The translations under genes were made by a program, and so were the position numbers. 64,000 nucleotides of DNA. Source: CAYVUV01 sp964455095 (GTDB taxonomy: Bacteria > Desulfobacterota > Binatia > HRBIN30 > CADEER01). Positions 35,353-44,119 of the stretch are shown in pieces (the stretch's first letter is position 1; every line of letters begins with the position of its first letter). A model generated the notes under the pieces. It was given only the letters and a program-made list of their open reading frames with translations, searched no databases and was not told the DNA's origin. The stretch is taken from contig CAYVUV010000069.1 of NCBI GenBank assembly GCA_964455095.1, positions 82,209-146,208 of the forward strand, given 5' to 3'.

Positions 35353-36057
35353 ATGAGCTCGATCGGCAAACTTGCATCGTTCTTCGCGGTGGCCCTGGTC
35401 GCCGGGTGCGCGTCGACAACCACGACCCAGCGCCAGATGTACAGCGGGGCACAACTGCCGCGTCCGCAGCGCATCATCGTCTACAACTTCGCTGCCTCCC
35501 AGGCAGACATCCCGACTTGGGCCACTGGGGCGAGTCGATACGCCGGACAGGAGGCACCGCAAACGGCGGAGCAGCTCGCCGCCGGGCGCAAGCTGGGGGC
35601 GCAGGTTGCCCTGGAGCTGGTCGCCTCGATCCGCGACATGGGGCTGCCGGCAGAGGCCGCCGACATCAGCACCCCGCTTCAACCCGGTGATTACGCGCTC
35701 GTCGGGTTCTTCGAGTCCGTCGACCAGGGCAGTGCCGTCGAACGCGTCGCGCTCGGGTTCGGCGCCGGAGCGGCTTCGATGAAGACTCGCGTCGAGGGGT
35801 ACCAGATGACGGCCAACGGCCCGCGCGCTTTGGGGAGCGGCGAGGTCGACAGCGGTGGCGGCAAAGGTCCTGGGCTCGCTGTCCCGCTGGCGGTCACCCT
35901 CGCTACCGCCAACCCGATCGGCCTGATCGTCGGCGGTGCGGTCAAGGTGGGAACCGAGGTGTCGGGGCACGACACCATCGAAGGTGTCTCCAAGCGCACG
36001 GCGAGCGAAATATCCGACCAGCTGCGCGTGGCCTTTCGCCGGCAAGGTTGGATCTAG
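35353..36057 (+). CDS. DUF4410 lipoprotein
   Basis: 234 residues. A strong GGAGGAGGT precedes ATG 35353. Lipobox FAVALVAGC gives lipidation at Cys18. The mature part matches DUF4410 (RPQRIIVYNFAASQADIP, GRKLGAQVALELVASIRDMGLPA, FGAGAASMKTRVEGYQMT, GGAVKVGTEVSGHDTIEG). Outer-membrane or periplasmic lipoprotein; role unknown. It is followed by a clear hairpin shared with the convergent prepilin peptidase gene. Confidence 0.85.
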   Translation: MSSIGKLASFFAVALVAGCASTTTTQRQMYSGAQLPRPQRIIVYNFAASQADIPTWATGASRYAGQEAPQTAEQLAAGRKLGAQVALELVASIRDMGLPAEAADISTPLQPGDYALVGFFESVDQGSAVERVALGFGAGAASMKTRVEGYQMTANGPRALGSGEVDSGGGKGPGLAVPLAVTLATANPIGLIVGGAVKVGTEVSGHDTIEGVSKRTASEISDQLRVAFRRQGWI

Positions 36058-36079
36058 AGCCGCACGAACCGCGTGGCGA

Positions 36080-36110
36080 ACAGGGAACGGTGCGCTTCAC
36101 CGTTCCCTGT
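36080..36110. terminator. Bidirectional hairpin terminator between convergent genes
   Basis: ACAGGGAACGGTG (36080-36092) and its exact complement (36098-36110) form a perfect 13-bp stem with a CGCTT loop. It lies between the stop codons of the DUF4410 gene and the prepilin peptidase gene. No long T-run, but position and perfection support termination for both strands. Confidence 0.75.
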
Positions 36111-36123
36111 CGTCTCGCGATTC

Positions 36124-36900
36124 TCAGGCGCCCGCGCCTGGGGTGGTGACGCTCAGATACCAGGCGATCAAGCTGTCGCCGAAGAACATGGCGCAGACGG
36201 CGCCGACCGCCAGGAAGGGCCCGAACGGGATGGGCGTACGGCCGTCCTGACGCTGCGCCAGCATCAGTGCCAGACCGATTACGGTGCCGCTGATCGAGCC
36301 GATCATCAGCGTCACGGGCACGGCGCGCCAACCGAGGAAGGCGCCGATCATCGCCAGCAGCTTGACGTCGCCGCCGCCCATGCCTTCGCGGCCGGTCAGG
36401 CGGTAGTACCCCTCGGCAATGGCCCACAGCACCCCGCCGCCGAGCAAGATGCCGATCAGCGAGTCGCGCCAGCCGGGATGGCCGATGACGATCGAAGAGA
36501 GAAACCCGACGACGATGCCGGGCAGTCTGATGGCGTCGGGGATGATCTGGTGGTCGAGGTCGATGAAGGTGACGACGATCAGCGCGGCGAGAAACGCGAA
36601 CTGGATCAGAAACTGTGGCGCAAAGCCGGAGACCGAGAACGCGGCGACGGCCGCAGTGCCGGCGAGCATCTCGACCAAGGGGTAACGCGCCGAGATGGAC
36701 GCGCCGCAGGCGCGGCAGCGGCCGCGCAGGACGATGTAGCTCAGCAGCGGGATGTTGTCGTACGGCCGGATCGCTTGCTGACACGCGGGACAGTGCGACG
36801 CCGGGAAGACGATCGATTCGCCGCTCGGGATGCGGTGGATGCAGACGTTGAGGAAGCTGCCGATGATGGCCCCGATGAGGAAGATCGCGAAAAACGCCAT
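36124..36900 (-). CDS. pilD: Type IV prepilin peptidase/N-methyltransferase
   Basis: 258 residues, about seven membrane spans. Conserved start IGSFLNVCIHRIPSGESIVFPASHCPAC, two CxxC pairs (CPAC, CRAC) that bind zinc, and the two catalytic Asp regions VVTFIDLDHQIIPD and GREGMGGGDVKLLAMIGAFLG of the A24 aspartic peptidases. It cleaves leaders of the pilin (50420) and minor pilins (20143-22616) and methylates the new N terminus at the inner membrane. It lies apart from the core pil genes. Confidence 0.92.
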   Translation of the reverse strand: MAFFAIFLIGAIIGSFLNVCIHRIPSGESIVFPASHCPACQQAIRPYDNIPLLSYIVLRGRCRACGASISARYPLVEMLAGTAAVAAFSVSGFAPQFLIQFAFLAALIVVTFIDLDHQIIPDAIRLPGIVVGFLSSIVIGHPGWRDSLIGILLGGGVLWAIAEGYYRLTGREGMGGGDVKLLAMIGAFLGWRAVPVTLMIGSISGTVIGLALMLAQRQDGRTPIPFGPFLAVGAVCAMFFGDSLIAWYLSVTTPGAGA

Positions 36901-37100
36901 GCCTTATCCGCCTTCCCTGACTTGTCGCCCGCTATGTGTCACGCGTCCCCGCTCCCCGCTCGGCGATCCGCTGGGCGAAGTGCTATCGAGATGCCGCCGG
37001 CGCCGCAAGGTGCAGGGGTTCACCCGCCCGTTGACTTGGCCGCCGCGCTTGCCATGGTGCGGCTGCGGCGACGCGGGCCCCGCGTGCCATGGGGAGGTGG

Positions 37101-38939
37101 ATGTCGGTCTCGGTGCAGCGCAACGCAGGCTCGTCGGCAGGGTGGCTGGCCGCCGCCGGGCTGCTGGTCCTGGCGGCATTCTGGGCCGCCGGCGCCTGGG
37201 CCTTCGACTGGTATCAGCTCGATCTGGGATCGATCGGCTGGCCGACGCCGGGTTACGCGCATTTCCTCGCGGTCTGGACTTTGTGCGCCAGCCTCGCGGC
37301 CGCATTGCTGGCGAGCGCCGCCACCAGGATTGCCGACGGTCCCGTCGCCGCGGCGTTGCTGCGCGCGTGGGCCGCGCCGTCATCGCGCGCGTGGATTGCC
37401 GGCGGTGCGCTGGCTGCGCTCGTCATCCCGCTGGCGCTGCGCGTTCTCGTACTGCGCGGCGCCCCGCTCACCGACGACGAGGGCGCGTACCGTTTCATGG
37501 CCGAGCTGCTGGCCAGCGGCCGGCTGCGCGCCACGTCGCCGCCGCTGAAGTTGTTCTTCGACCAGGTGTTCATGATCAACGACGGGCACCTCTACGCGCA
37601 GTATTTCCTCGGTTGGCCGGCGTTGATGGTGCCGGGGTTGTGGTTCGGCGCGCCGGGAATCATGAACGCGGTCTACGCCGCGCTGACGGTGCCGGCGCTG
37701 TTTGGCGTGTTGTCCCGCATCGTCGGTGCGGCGTGGGCCAAGCTCGGCGTCGTGCTGTATGTCGGGGCGCCGATGCTGATGATCGGCGCGGCCACCGGGT
37801 TGTCGCATACGAGTTGTCTGTGCGCGTTGGCCTGGCTGACCTGGTTCGCGCTGCGCACGCGCGATGCCGACTCGCCCGCATGGAGCCACGCCGGTGCCGC
37901 AACGTGCTTCGGAATCGTCTTCTTCATCCGACCGAGCGCGGCCATGGGCTTGGGTCTGCCGGTGCTGACGTGGTGGGCGATGGGAGTGCGCGCCTTGCCG
38001 CGCCGCCGGCGGGTAGTCTGCGCGGTGAGCTTCGCGGTCCCGGCGCTCATCCTCGGGGCTTCGTTTCTGGCGGCAAACCAGGCGCAGAACGGCGCGTTCA
38101 CCACGGTCGCGTACCGGCGCTACGACGCGTACATGCGCGAGAACGGCTACCGCTTCTCGTTCGTCCGCTCCGCCGAACAGTCGCCGACCGGCTATAGCGA
38201 TCTCGTCACGAGCGCGCCGAGCGACTGGCTCGCCAACCTCGGCGCGGCACTCGTACGGCTCAACTTCGATGTATTCGGCTGGCCGTCGTCCTTCGTCTTT
38301 GCCCTGTACGCCGGTGTGCGCGGTCTCGCCGGCCTGTGCTGGCTCAGCCTGGCGTGCTTCTTCGCCCTCCATCTGCCGTTCCGCGACATCGGCATCGATT
38401 CGTTCGGGCCCGTGCACTACTTCGAAACGGCGTGGCCGCTGCTGCTGCTCACCGTGCTCGGCGTGCGGCGCGCGACCGAGCAAGCCGGGGCGGTTCGATC
38501 CGCCGCCGCACAGCCCGTCGCGTTGGTGCTCGCCATGGCGGCCCTGTCGTTGCTCGGGTACACCCCCGTGCGCCTGCGTGCCCTGGCGGCGATGGCCGCC
38601 AACATCGACATGCCGCGTCAGGCCGTCGCACGGGCGGCCCTCCACCGCGCGGTGATCTTCGCCCCGCAACCTTTCGCGCCCAACTGCCTGAGTGCACCGA
38701 ACGAGCACTTTGTCCACTGGCGCCCGCCGAACGATCCGGATCTGACCAACGACGTGCTCTGGGTCAACCACATCAGCATCGAACAGGACCGCCGCTTGAT
38801 GGACCATTTCCCCGACCGCCGCGGCTTCGTCATGGTGTGGGAGCAGCCGTGTCAGGTCGCCCTGCGGCCACTCGACGAGCTCGCTCCGGGTGAGGTGCGC
38901 GACGGCGTCATCGGCGGGACCGGCGAAGGGCCGACCTAG
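37101..38939 (+). CDS. GT-C fold membrane glycosyltransferase-like protein (3)
   Basis: 612 residues from ATG 37101 (an ATG four codons earlier is an alternative; GGGGAGG lies between them). About eleven membrane spans. After the second pair of spans comes APLTDDEGAYRF, the acidic loop motif of GT-C enzymes. A C-terminal soluble domain of about 130 residues carries APQPFAPNC..SAPNEHFVHW. Two bases after its stop starts the epimerase gene, so the two are coexpressed. Likely transfers a sugar from a polyprenyl-linked donor at the outer face of the inner membrane. Confidence 0.7.
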   Translation: MSVSVQRNAGSSAGWLAAAGLLVLAAFWAAGAWAFDWYQLDLGSIGWPTPGYAHFLAVWTLCASLAAALLASAATRIADGPVAAALLRAWAAPSSRAWIAGGALAALVIPLALRVLVLRGAPLTDDEGAYRFMAELLASGRLRATSPPLKLFFDQVFMINDGHLYAQYFLGWPALMVPGLWFGAPGIMNAVYAALTVPALFGVLSRIVGAAWAKLGVVLYVGAPMLMIGAATGLSHTSCLCALAWLTWFALRTRDADSPAWSHAGAATCFGIVFFIRPSAAMGLGLPVLTWWAMGVRALPRRRRVVCAVSFAVPALILGASFLAANQAQNGAFTTVAYRRYDAYMRENGYRFSFVRSAEQSPTGYSDLVTSAPSDWLANLGAALVRLNFDVFGWPSSFVFALYAGVRGLAGLCWLSLACFFALHLPFRDIGIDSFGPVHYFETAWPLLLLTVLGVRRATEQAGAVRSAAAQPVALVLAMAALSLLGYTPVRLRALAAMAANIDMPRQAVARAALHRAVIFAPQPFAPNCLSAPNEHFVHWRPPNDPDLTNDVLWVNHISIEQDRRLMDHFPDRRGFVMVWEQPCQVALRPLDELAPGEVRDGVIGGTGEGPT

Positions 38940-38941
38940 GC

Positions 38942-40030
38942 ATGATCTACGCGGTCATCGGCACCAAGGCGCAGCTCATCAAGATGGCGCCGGTCCTGCG
39001 GCGTATGCAGGATCGCGGCGTTCCCTTCCGCTACATTTCGACCGGCCAGCACCAGGAGACGATCGCCGACCTGCTCGAGAACTTCGGCGTCCGCGAGCCG
39101 GATGTCGTCTTGTACGAGGGCAAGGACATCACCTCAATTCCGCAGATGCTGCGCTGGAGCCTGCGGATTCTCTTCAAGACCCTGTTTCGCCGCCGCGAAA
39201 TCTTCGGTCCGGAGATTCCCCGCAACAGCATCGTGCTCGTCCACGGCGATACCTTCTCCACCGCGCTCGGCGCCGTGATGGGCCGGCTCGCGGGCTTGAA
39301 AGTGGGACACGTCGAATCCGGGCTGCGGTCGTTCAACCTGCTGCAGCCCTTTCCGGAGGAGCTGACCAGACTGTTCACGTTCTCTCTCAGCCACGTCTAT
39401 TTCTGTCCGGGTCCGTGGGCCGTGGAGAACCTCAAGCGCTTCAAGGGCATCAAGGTCGACACCGGCTCGAACACGCTGTGCGACGCCATGCGCTACGCGC
39501 TTCCGGCCGCCGACAAGGTCGATCCCGCCATCGTGCCGGCCACTGCGTTCGGCGTCGTCACGCTGCACCGCTTCGAAAACTTCCGCGACGCCGCGGCGAC
39601 GCGGAAGATCGTCGAGGCTGTCGAGCTCATCGCGGCGCGGTCGAAGCTGCTCTTCATCCTGCACGTCCCGACGCGAGAGAACTTGCAGAAACACGGCTTC
39701 TACGAGCGCCTGGCCGCGAATCCGCGCATCGAGTTGCGCCCGCGCTACGACTACTTCCGCTTCATGAAGCTGCTCACGGCCGCCGAGTTCGTGGTCAGCG
39801 ACGGCGGCAGCAATCAGGAGGAATGCTCCTACCTGGGAACGCCCATGCTCCTCCTCCGCAACGTCACCGAACGACAAGAGGGGCTGGGGCGAAACGTCGT
39901 GGTGTCGGGGTTCGATCGCCAGGTGATTGCGGAGTTCCTCGATCACCTGGACCGATACAGGTTCCCGCCGCTCGCGCTGCCCACCAGTCCGTCGGACCTC
40001 ATCATCGATCACTGTCTCGCCTACGTATGA
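38942..40030 (+). CDS. wecB: UDP-N-acetylglucosamine 2-epimerase-like enzyme
   Basis: 362 residues. WecB/MnaA landmarks: MIYAVIGTKAQLIKMAPVLR at the N terminus, VLVHGDTFSTALGAVMGRLAGLKVGHVESGLRSF in the middle (catalytic acidic residues region), GVVTLHRFEN, and SDGGSNQEECSYLGTPMLLLRNVTERQEG near the end (usual form SGGxQEE..RxxTERPEG). It would interconvert UDP-GlcNAc and UDP-ManNAc for surface glycans. It directly follows a GT-C gene and overlaps the convergent glycosyltransferase gene by 10 bases. The Asn for Gly/Ile in SDGGSNQEE is a variant; a related sugar may be used. Confidence 0.82.
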   Translation: MIYAVIGTKAQLIKMAPVLRRMQDRGVPFRYISTGQHQETIADLLENFGVREPDVVLYEGKDITSIPQMLRWSLRILFKTLFRRREIFGPEIPRNSIVLVHGDTFSTALGAVMGRLAGLKVGHVESGLRSFNLLQPFPEELTRLFTFSLSHVYFCPGPWAVENLKRFKGIKVDTGSNTLCDAMRYALPAADKVDPAIVPATAFGVVTLHRFENFRDAAATRKIVEAVELIAARSKLLFILHVPTRENLQKHGFYERLAANPRIELRPRYDYFRFMKLLTAAEFVVSDGGSNQEECSYLGTPMLLLRNVTERQEGLGRNVVVSGFDRQVIAEFLDHLDRYRFPPLALPTSPSDLIIDHCLAYV

Positions 40031-41112
40031 CCCAGCGCGCGTGCGACGGTGGCGACCGTCTGATTGACGTCGAAGTCGCGCCGCACGCGCTGCTCGGCGG
40101 CTTGCGCCAAACGGGCGAGCCGCTGCCGATCGTCGCAGAGGCTGCGCAGCAGGTCGACCAGCTCGACTTCCGAGTGAAACAGCAGACCCTCCTCGCCCGA
40201 GCGAATTGCTGGCGCGGTCGCTGGGGTGTCGGCGGCGACCACCACGACGCCGAGCGCCATGCACTCGAGGACGGTCTGCGAGATGCCGAGCACGGAGACG
40301 CCGGTGCGGAACGGCAGGACCATGACGTCGCACGATCGCATGAGCTGCAGGCGTTCCTCGTCGGGCAGGAAGCCGAAGAACGTGATTCGATCGGTGTCCG
40401 CGTACTGCTGACGCAGCGCGTTGCCGAGTGCGCCGGTACCGGCGACGATCAACTCGACGTCCTGGCGCTGCCCGGCGAGCGCCGAGAAGGCGCGCAGGGC
40501 GATGTCGGCGCCTTTGGTGGCGTTGAGATGATTGACGAACCCGAGGCGCAGTCGCGGCTGCCTGGCGGCCGTCGGGACGGATTGGAGCGCTTCGACGTCG
40601 ACGCCCGGCACGGTGAGGATGGCGCGCTGGCCAAACCGGGGCGCGAAGTGCTCCAGGATCTGCGGGCTGCCGCACAGCACGGCGCGATACGGCCGCAGCA
40701 CGCTGGCGAAGAGCGCGGACGGCGGCCGCGTGACGTTGGTGGCCTGGTAGAAGCAGCGCGGTGCGCTCGTGCGCAGCGCGCCGTTGAGCAAACCGAAGTA
40801 GGGCACCGCGAGGTGCATGTCGTTGACGCCGGAGACGACCAGCACCGCGTCGGGCCGCAGGGCGTTGGCCTTCAGCCCGGCGCGCAATGGGAACGGAGCG
40901 CCGACGCGATGGATCGCGCAGCCCTCGAGCTCGACGTACTCCGGGCCTTCCGGCTCGGCGCGCCAGGCGACGACGTGCACGTCGAACCGGCGGGCCAGTC
41001 CCGCGACCAGCAAGCGCACGAGGCTGATGACGCCCGAGATGCGCTGCGTCGGCAGGTAGTATTTGACGATCAGGACGAGCCGCGGCTTGGTGCCGCCGGG
41101 CGCTGCGTTCAT
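40021..41112 (-). CDS. Glycosyltransferase family 4-like (GT-B)
   Basis: 363 residues. N-terminal acceptor domain (LVLIVKYYLPTQRISGVISLVRLLVAGLA), C-terminal nucleotide-sugar domain with RLGFVNHLNATKGADIALRAF, ELIVAGTGALGNAL, ITFFGFLPDEERLQLMRSCDVMVLPF, and the acidic-rich end GISQTVLECMALGVVVVAADTPATAPAI (E-x7-E-like region). Cytoplasmic or membrane-associated retaining glycosyltransferase for polysaccharide or glycolipid. Overlaps the methyltransferase gene (ATGA) on its 5' side. Confidence 0.85.
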   Translation of the reverse strand: MNAAPGGTKPRLVLIVKYYLPTQRISGVISLVRLLVAGLARRFDVHVVAWRAEPEGPEYVELEGCAIHRVGAPFPLRAGLKANALRPDAVLVVSGVNDMHLAVPYFGLLNGALRTSAPRCFYQATNVTRPPSALFASVLRPYRAVLCGSPQILEHFAPRFGQRAILTVPGVDVEALQSVPTAARQPRLRLGFVNHLNATKGADIALRAFSALAGQRQDVELIVAGTGALGNALRQQYADTDRITFFGFLPDEERLQLMRSCDVMVLPFRTGVSVLGISQTVLECMALGVVVVAADTPATAPAIRSGEEGLLFHSEVELVDLLRSLCDDRQRLARLAQAAEQRVRRDFDVNQTVATVARALGHT

Positions 41113-41876
41113 GCGCTCGGTGCGCGCAGCTCGACCACCAGGTAACCGCCGAGCCGCCCCAGGGCGGAGTCGCAGTAGCGTGTTTCGAGCTGCGCGAACA
41201 GACGCCCAATGCCGGGCAGCGTGTAGAAGTGGTGCGTGGGCGCAAAGATGCGCACGCCGCGTGCGGAGACGATCTCAAAACCGGGCGGCAGGTAACGGCG
41301 CACATCCGCCAGCGTGTCGTAGCGCGTAAACACGCGGTGGCCGCCGCTGGGAGCTGCCGCGAGGCGGTTGGCCAGGTGCTTGAAGCTGTAGGGGTTGTAG
41401 AACTCGAGGAAGGCGGTTCCGTCCGGCCGCAAGACGCGGCGCACTTCGCCCAGCGCGCTCTCGATCGCCGGCACGTGTGCCAGCACCTTGAAGGAGTAGA
41501 CGACATCGAACGACGCGTTGGCGAAGGGCAGGGCCGTCGCCGATGCCTGCAGCGCTTCCAGCCCTTTGCGTCGCGTCACCGCGACCATCCCGGCGGATAA
41601 GTCCACGCCGCAGGCGCGCGCGGCAACGGTGTGGGTGCGCTCCAGGATCAGGCCCGTACCGCAACCGATTTCCAGCGCCGCGCGACCGGTGACGGCGGCG
41701 CGGATCTTGTCGAACTCAAGGCGGTTGATCAGGCCGTAGTACCCGGCCCGTCGCTCGTCGTCGTACCAGCCGGAGTAGTCGTCGTAGTACCCCTGAATGC
41801 GCTGTCGCTCCGACGGCGTCTGCGTGCGGTGTTCGGTCACGGGGCTGACAAGTACCACGCGCTCGGCGGCCATCAA
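41109..41876 (-). CDS. Class I SAM-dependent methyltransferase
   Basis: 255 residues. SAM motif I AALEIGCGTGLILERT, acidic residue in CGVDLSAGMV, motif II FDVVYSFKVLAHVP, and motif III region VRRVLRPDGTAFLEFYNP. An N-terminal YYDDYSGWYDDER segment is common in UbiE/sugar-type methyltransferases. In this cluster it likely methylates a sugar or lipid intermediate; that is inferred from its place between glycosyltransferase and flippase genes. Confidence 0.85.
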   Translation of the reverse strand: MMAAERVVLVSPVTEHRTQTPSERQRIQGYYDDYSGWYDDERRAGYYGLINRLEFDKIRAAVTGRAALEIGCGTGLILERTHTVAARACGVDLSAGMVAVTRRKGLEALQASATALPFANASFDVVYSFKVLAHVPAIESALGEVRRVLRPDGTAFLEFYNPYSFKHLANRLAAAPSGGHRVFTRYDTLADVRRYLPPGFEIVSARGVRIFAPTHHFYTLPGIGRLFAQLETRYCDSALGRLGGYLVVELRAPSA

Positions 41877-41900
41877 ACTGCGCTGTTGGGGCAGATTGCC

Positions 41901-43211
41901 TCAGGCATTGTCTGCCGACCAGATGTGCCAGAAGGTGAGTGCGGCGCCGGCCCCGAAGGCGAGCGCGTAGCCGACGAACGGCGCCGCCAGCGGCCAGGCG
42001 GGAAGTAGCGTGATGGTCGTCGGGTAGAAGATCGCGCACGCCAACAGATTCGTGGTCAGGACGACGCGCGGTCCGCGCGCGGCATCCGTCGCCGCGAGGT
42101 AGTTGAGAAAGCTCATGACGCAGAAGGCGAACGCACCGGTGGTCGCGCCGGCGAGGACCCACGGAAAGTACGGATAGCCGAGCACGCCGATGGCGATCGA
42201 GCCGGCCGCGAATGCCACCGGGATGAAGACGATGGCCGCCCATGGCAGCGCTTGTTCGAACAGGCGCCGGAAGGCGGCGCGCTTGCCGAGGTTGAAGAGG
42301 GGAAACAGGAAGCGGTTGACGAGTCCCGACACGAACGTCGCCAGACCAAAAGCCGGCAGCGCATAGGCTTGATAGTGGCCGAGGGCGTGAAGCCCGGCGG
42401 CGCGGTTGACGAGAAAACAATCGCTCGACAGGAGGATCGGCATGATCAGCGCGGCGGGTCCGAGGTATTTGCCGAAATCCCACAAGCGCGCGATGTGCGG
42501 TCGCACGGGTTCCTGCGGCGCGGCGAACCAATACGGCAATGCAAACAGCGAGGAGGCGAGATAGGCGCCGGCGAACACGCCGATGACGCGCCAGTCGAGG
42601 GCGCCGAGCGCGGTCTGTGCGGCGATCGGCACCAGCAACACCAGCGCCCCCCAGGTGACTTCGATGCAGACGAGCCGCCGCCACGCCTGCAGGCCCTGGC
42701 AGATGCCCTTGGCCAGAAACCAGACGGTCGTCGCGGCGGCCGTGGCGATGCCGAGGCGATAGACGGCGGGGGGAATCGACAGCCAGGTTCCGACGGGTGC
42801 CTGGGCGAGCAGCGCCAGCAACAACACGATGGCAGAAGACAGCGCGGTGAGCAGGCTGACGGCGCGCACCAGGTGCCATGGGGGTGTGCCGGAGGGGCGG
42901 GCGGCGGTGAAGCGGACGAAGGCGGCGCCCCAGGCGCCTTGCATCGGCGTGCTCAGGACGAGGGCGATGGCGAGCCCCAGACTGAAGCGGCCGAACTCGG
43001 CCGGACCGAGATGGCGGGCGATATACAGCTGGGCGAGCACCGACAGCAATCGGGCGAGCACGGTGCCGATGGCATAGGCCGGGAACTGCTCGAGCGCGGC
43101 GCGCACGCGCGCGCTCGGCTCTTCGCGCGTCACCAGGCGGTAGGCCGCGGCCAGCGGCTTGGCGATGTCGAAGCGCCGGGAGCGCGCGGGCATCTCGGAG
43201 TCGTCGCGCAT
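41901..43211 (-). CDS. Polysaccharide/lipid-linked oligosaccharide flippase (Wzx-like, MOP superfamily)
   Basis: 436 residues with about twelve membrane spans. The start AIGTVLARLLSVLAQLYIARHLGPAEFGRFSLGLAIALVLS is the usual first region of polysaccharide transporters (ARxLGPxEFGxFxL), and a second half with LGHYQAYALPAFGLATFVSGLVNRFLFP is also characteristic. It would move lipid-linked glycans across the inner membrane. It lies 24 bases upstream of the methyltransferase gene on the same strand. Confidence 0.8.
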   Translation of the reverse strand: MRDDSEMPARSRRFDIAKPLAAAYRLVTREEPSARVRAALEQFPAYAIGTVLARLLSVLAQLYIARHLGPAEFGRFSLGLAIALVLSTPMQGAWGAAFVRFTAARPSGTPPWHLVRAVSLLTALSSAIVLLLALLAQAPVGTWLSIPPAVYRLGIATAAATTVWFLAKGICQGLQAWRRLVCIEVTWGALVLLVPIAAQTALGALDWRVIGVFAGAYLASSLFALPYWFAAPQEPVRPHIARLWDFGKYLGPAALIMPILLSSDCFLVNRAAGLHALGHYQAYALPAFGLATFVSGLVNRFLFPLFNLGKRAAFRRLFEQALPWAAIVFIPVAFAAGSIAIGVLGYPYFPWVLAGATTGAFAFCVMSFLNYLAATDAARGPRVVLTTNLLACAIFYPTTITLLPAWPLAAPFVGYALAFGAGAALTFWHIWSADNA

Positions 43212-43232
43212 GAAACCCGGCCGCGGCCGTGG

Positions 43233-44111
43233 CTAGGACGGCTCGTCGGGCCGCGAGAGATGCGAGCGGTCCATGCGCAGTAGCGCGACCTGCTCGGAGA
43301 CCAGCCCGATCATGAAGATGACCACGGAGGTCGAAAGCAGCAGGGCGGCCATGTTGGTGAAGCGATGGTGCATGACGTAGGTGTAGAGGTAGTAGCCGAG
43401 GCCGGTGAAAAAGAAGAAGGCGCTGACCGGCAGGAAGACGCGGAACGGCGCGAACAGCGTGGCGATCTTGGTGATGATGAGGAGGAAGCGGGTGCCGTCC
43501 TCGATCAACCGGATCTTGCTGCGCCCGACGCGCGTGCGCACTTCGATCGGCACGTACTTCACCGCCAGGCCGGAGCGCAGGAAGGCCAGCGTCAGCGTGG
43601 TCGGGTAGGAGAAGGTGTTGGGCAGCAGGTCGATGTAGCGCAGTGCGTCGTTGCGGCGCACGGCGCGGAAGCCGCTGGTCAGATCGGGAATCGGAAACTG
43701 GGCCACGTAGCTGGCAAAGCGATTGTAGATGGCGTTGGCGAGCGAGCGGTGCCAGCCGGCCTGGCCAGATCGCCGCCGCGCGCCGACGACCATGTGGTAG
43801 GCGTCGAGGTCGCGCACCAACGTCGGGATCTCGCCGGGATCGTGCTGGCCGTCGCCGTCCATCAAGACGATGAATTGCCCGCGCGCGGCGCGCAGTCCGG
43901 TTTTGACGGCGGCGCCGTTGCCGATGTTGTAGGGATGGCGAATCACCCTGGCTCCGTGCGCCTGCGCTACTGCGGCCGTCTCGTCGATCGAACCGTCATC
44001 GACGACGAGGATCTCCAGGTCTCCCAACTCGGCGGCGCGCAGCCGATCGATGACGCTGCCGATGACCTGCGCCTCGTTGTGGGCCGGAATCACGATCGAG
44101 AGGCGAGGCAT
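43233..44111 (-). CDS. Family 2 glycosyltransferase, dolichyl-phosphate mannosyltransferase-like
   Basis: 292 residues. GT-A domain: LSIVIPAHNEAQVIGSVID, ILVVDDGSIDETAAVA, HPYNIGNGAAVKTGLRAA, FIVLMDGDGQHDPGEIP (DxD), and LTSGFRAVRR. Two C-terminal hydrophobic spans (VFLPVSAFFFFTGLGYYLY, ALLLSTSVVIFMIGLVSEQ) anchor it. It likely loads a sugar onto polyprenyl phosphate, giving the donor for the GT-C enzymes encoded beside it. Confidence 0.88.
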   Translation of the reverse strand: MPRLSIVIPAHNEAQVIGSVIDRLRAAELGDLEILVVDDGSIDETAAVAQAHGARVIRHPYNIGNGAAVKTGLRAARGQFIVLMDGDGQHDPGEIPTLVRDLDAYHMVVGARRRSGQAGWHRSLANAIYNRFASYVAQFPIPDLTSGFRAVRRNDALRYIDLLPNTFSYPTTLTLAFLRSGLAVKYVPIEVRTRVGRSKIRLIEDGTRFLLIITKIATLFAPFRVFLPVSAFFFFTGLGYYLYTYVMHHRFTNMAALLLSTSVVIFMIGLVSEQVALLRMDRSHLSRPDEPS

Positions 44112-44119
44112 GGCGCTGC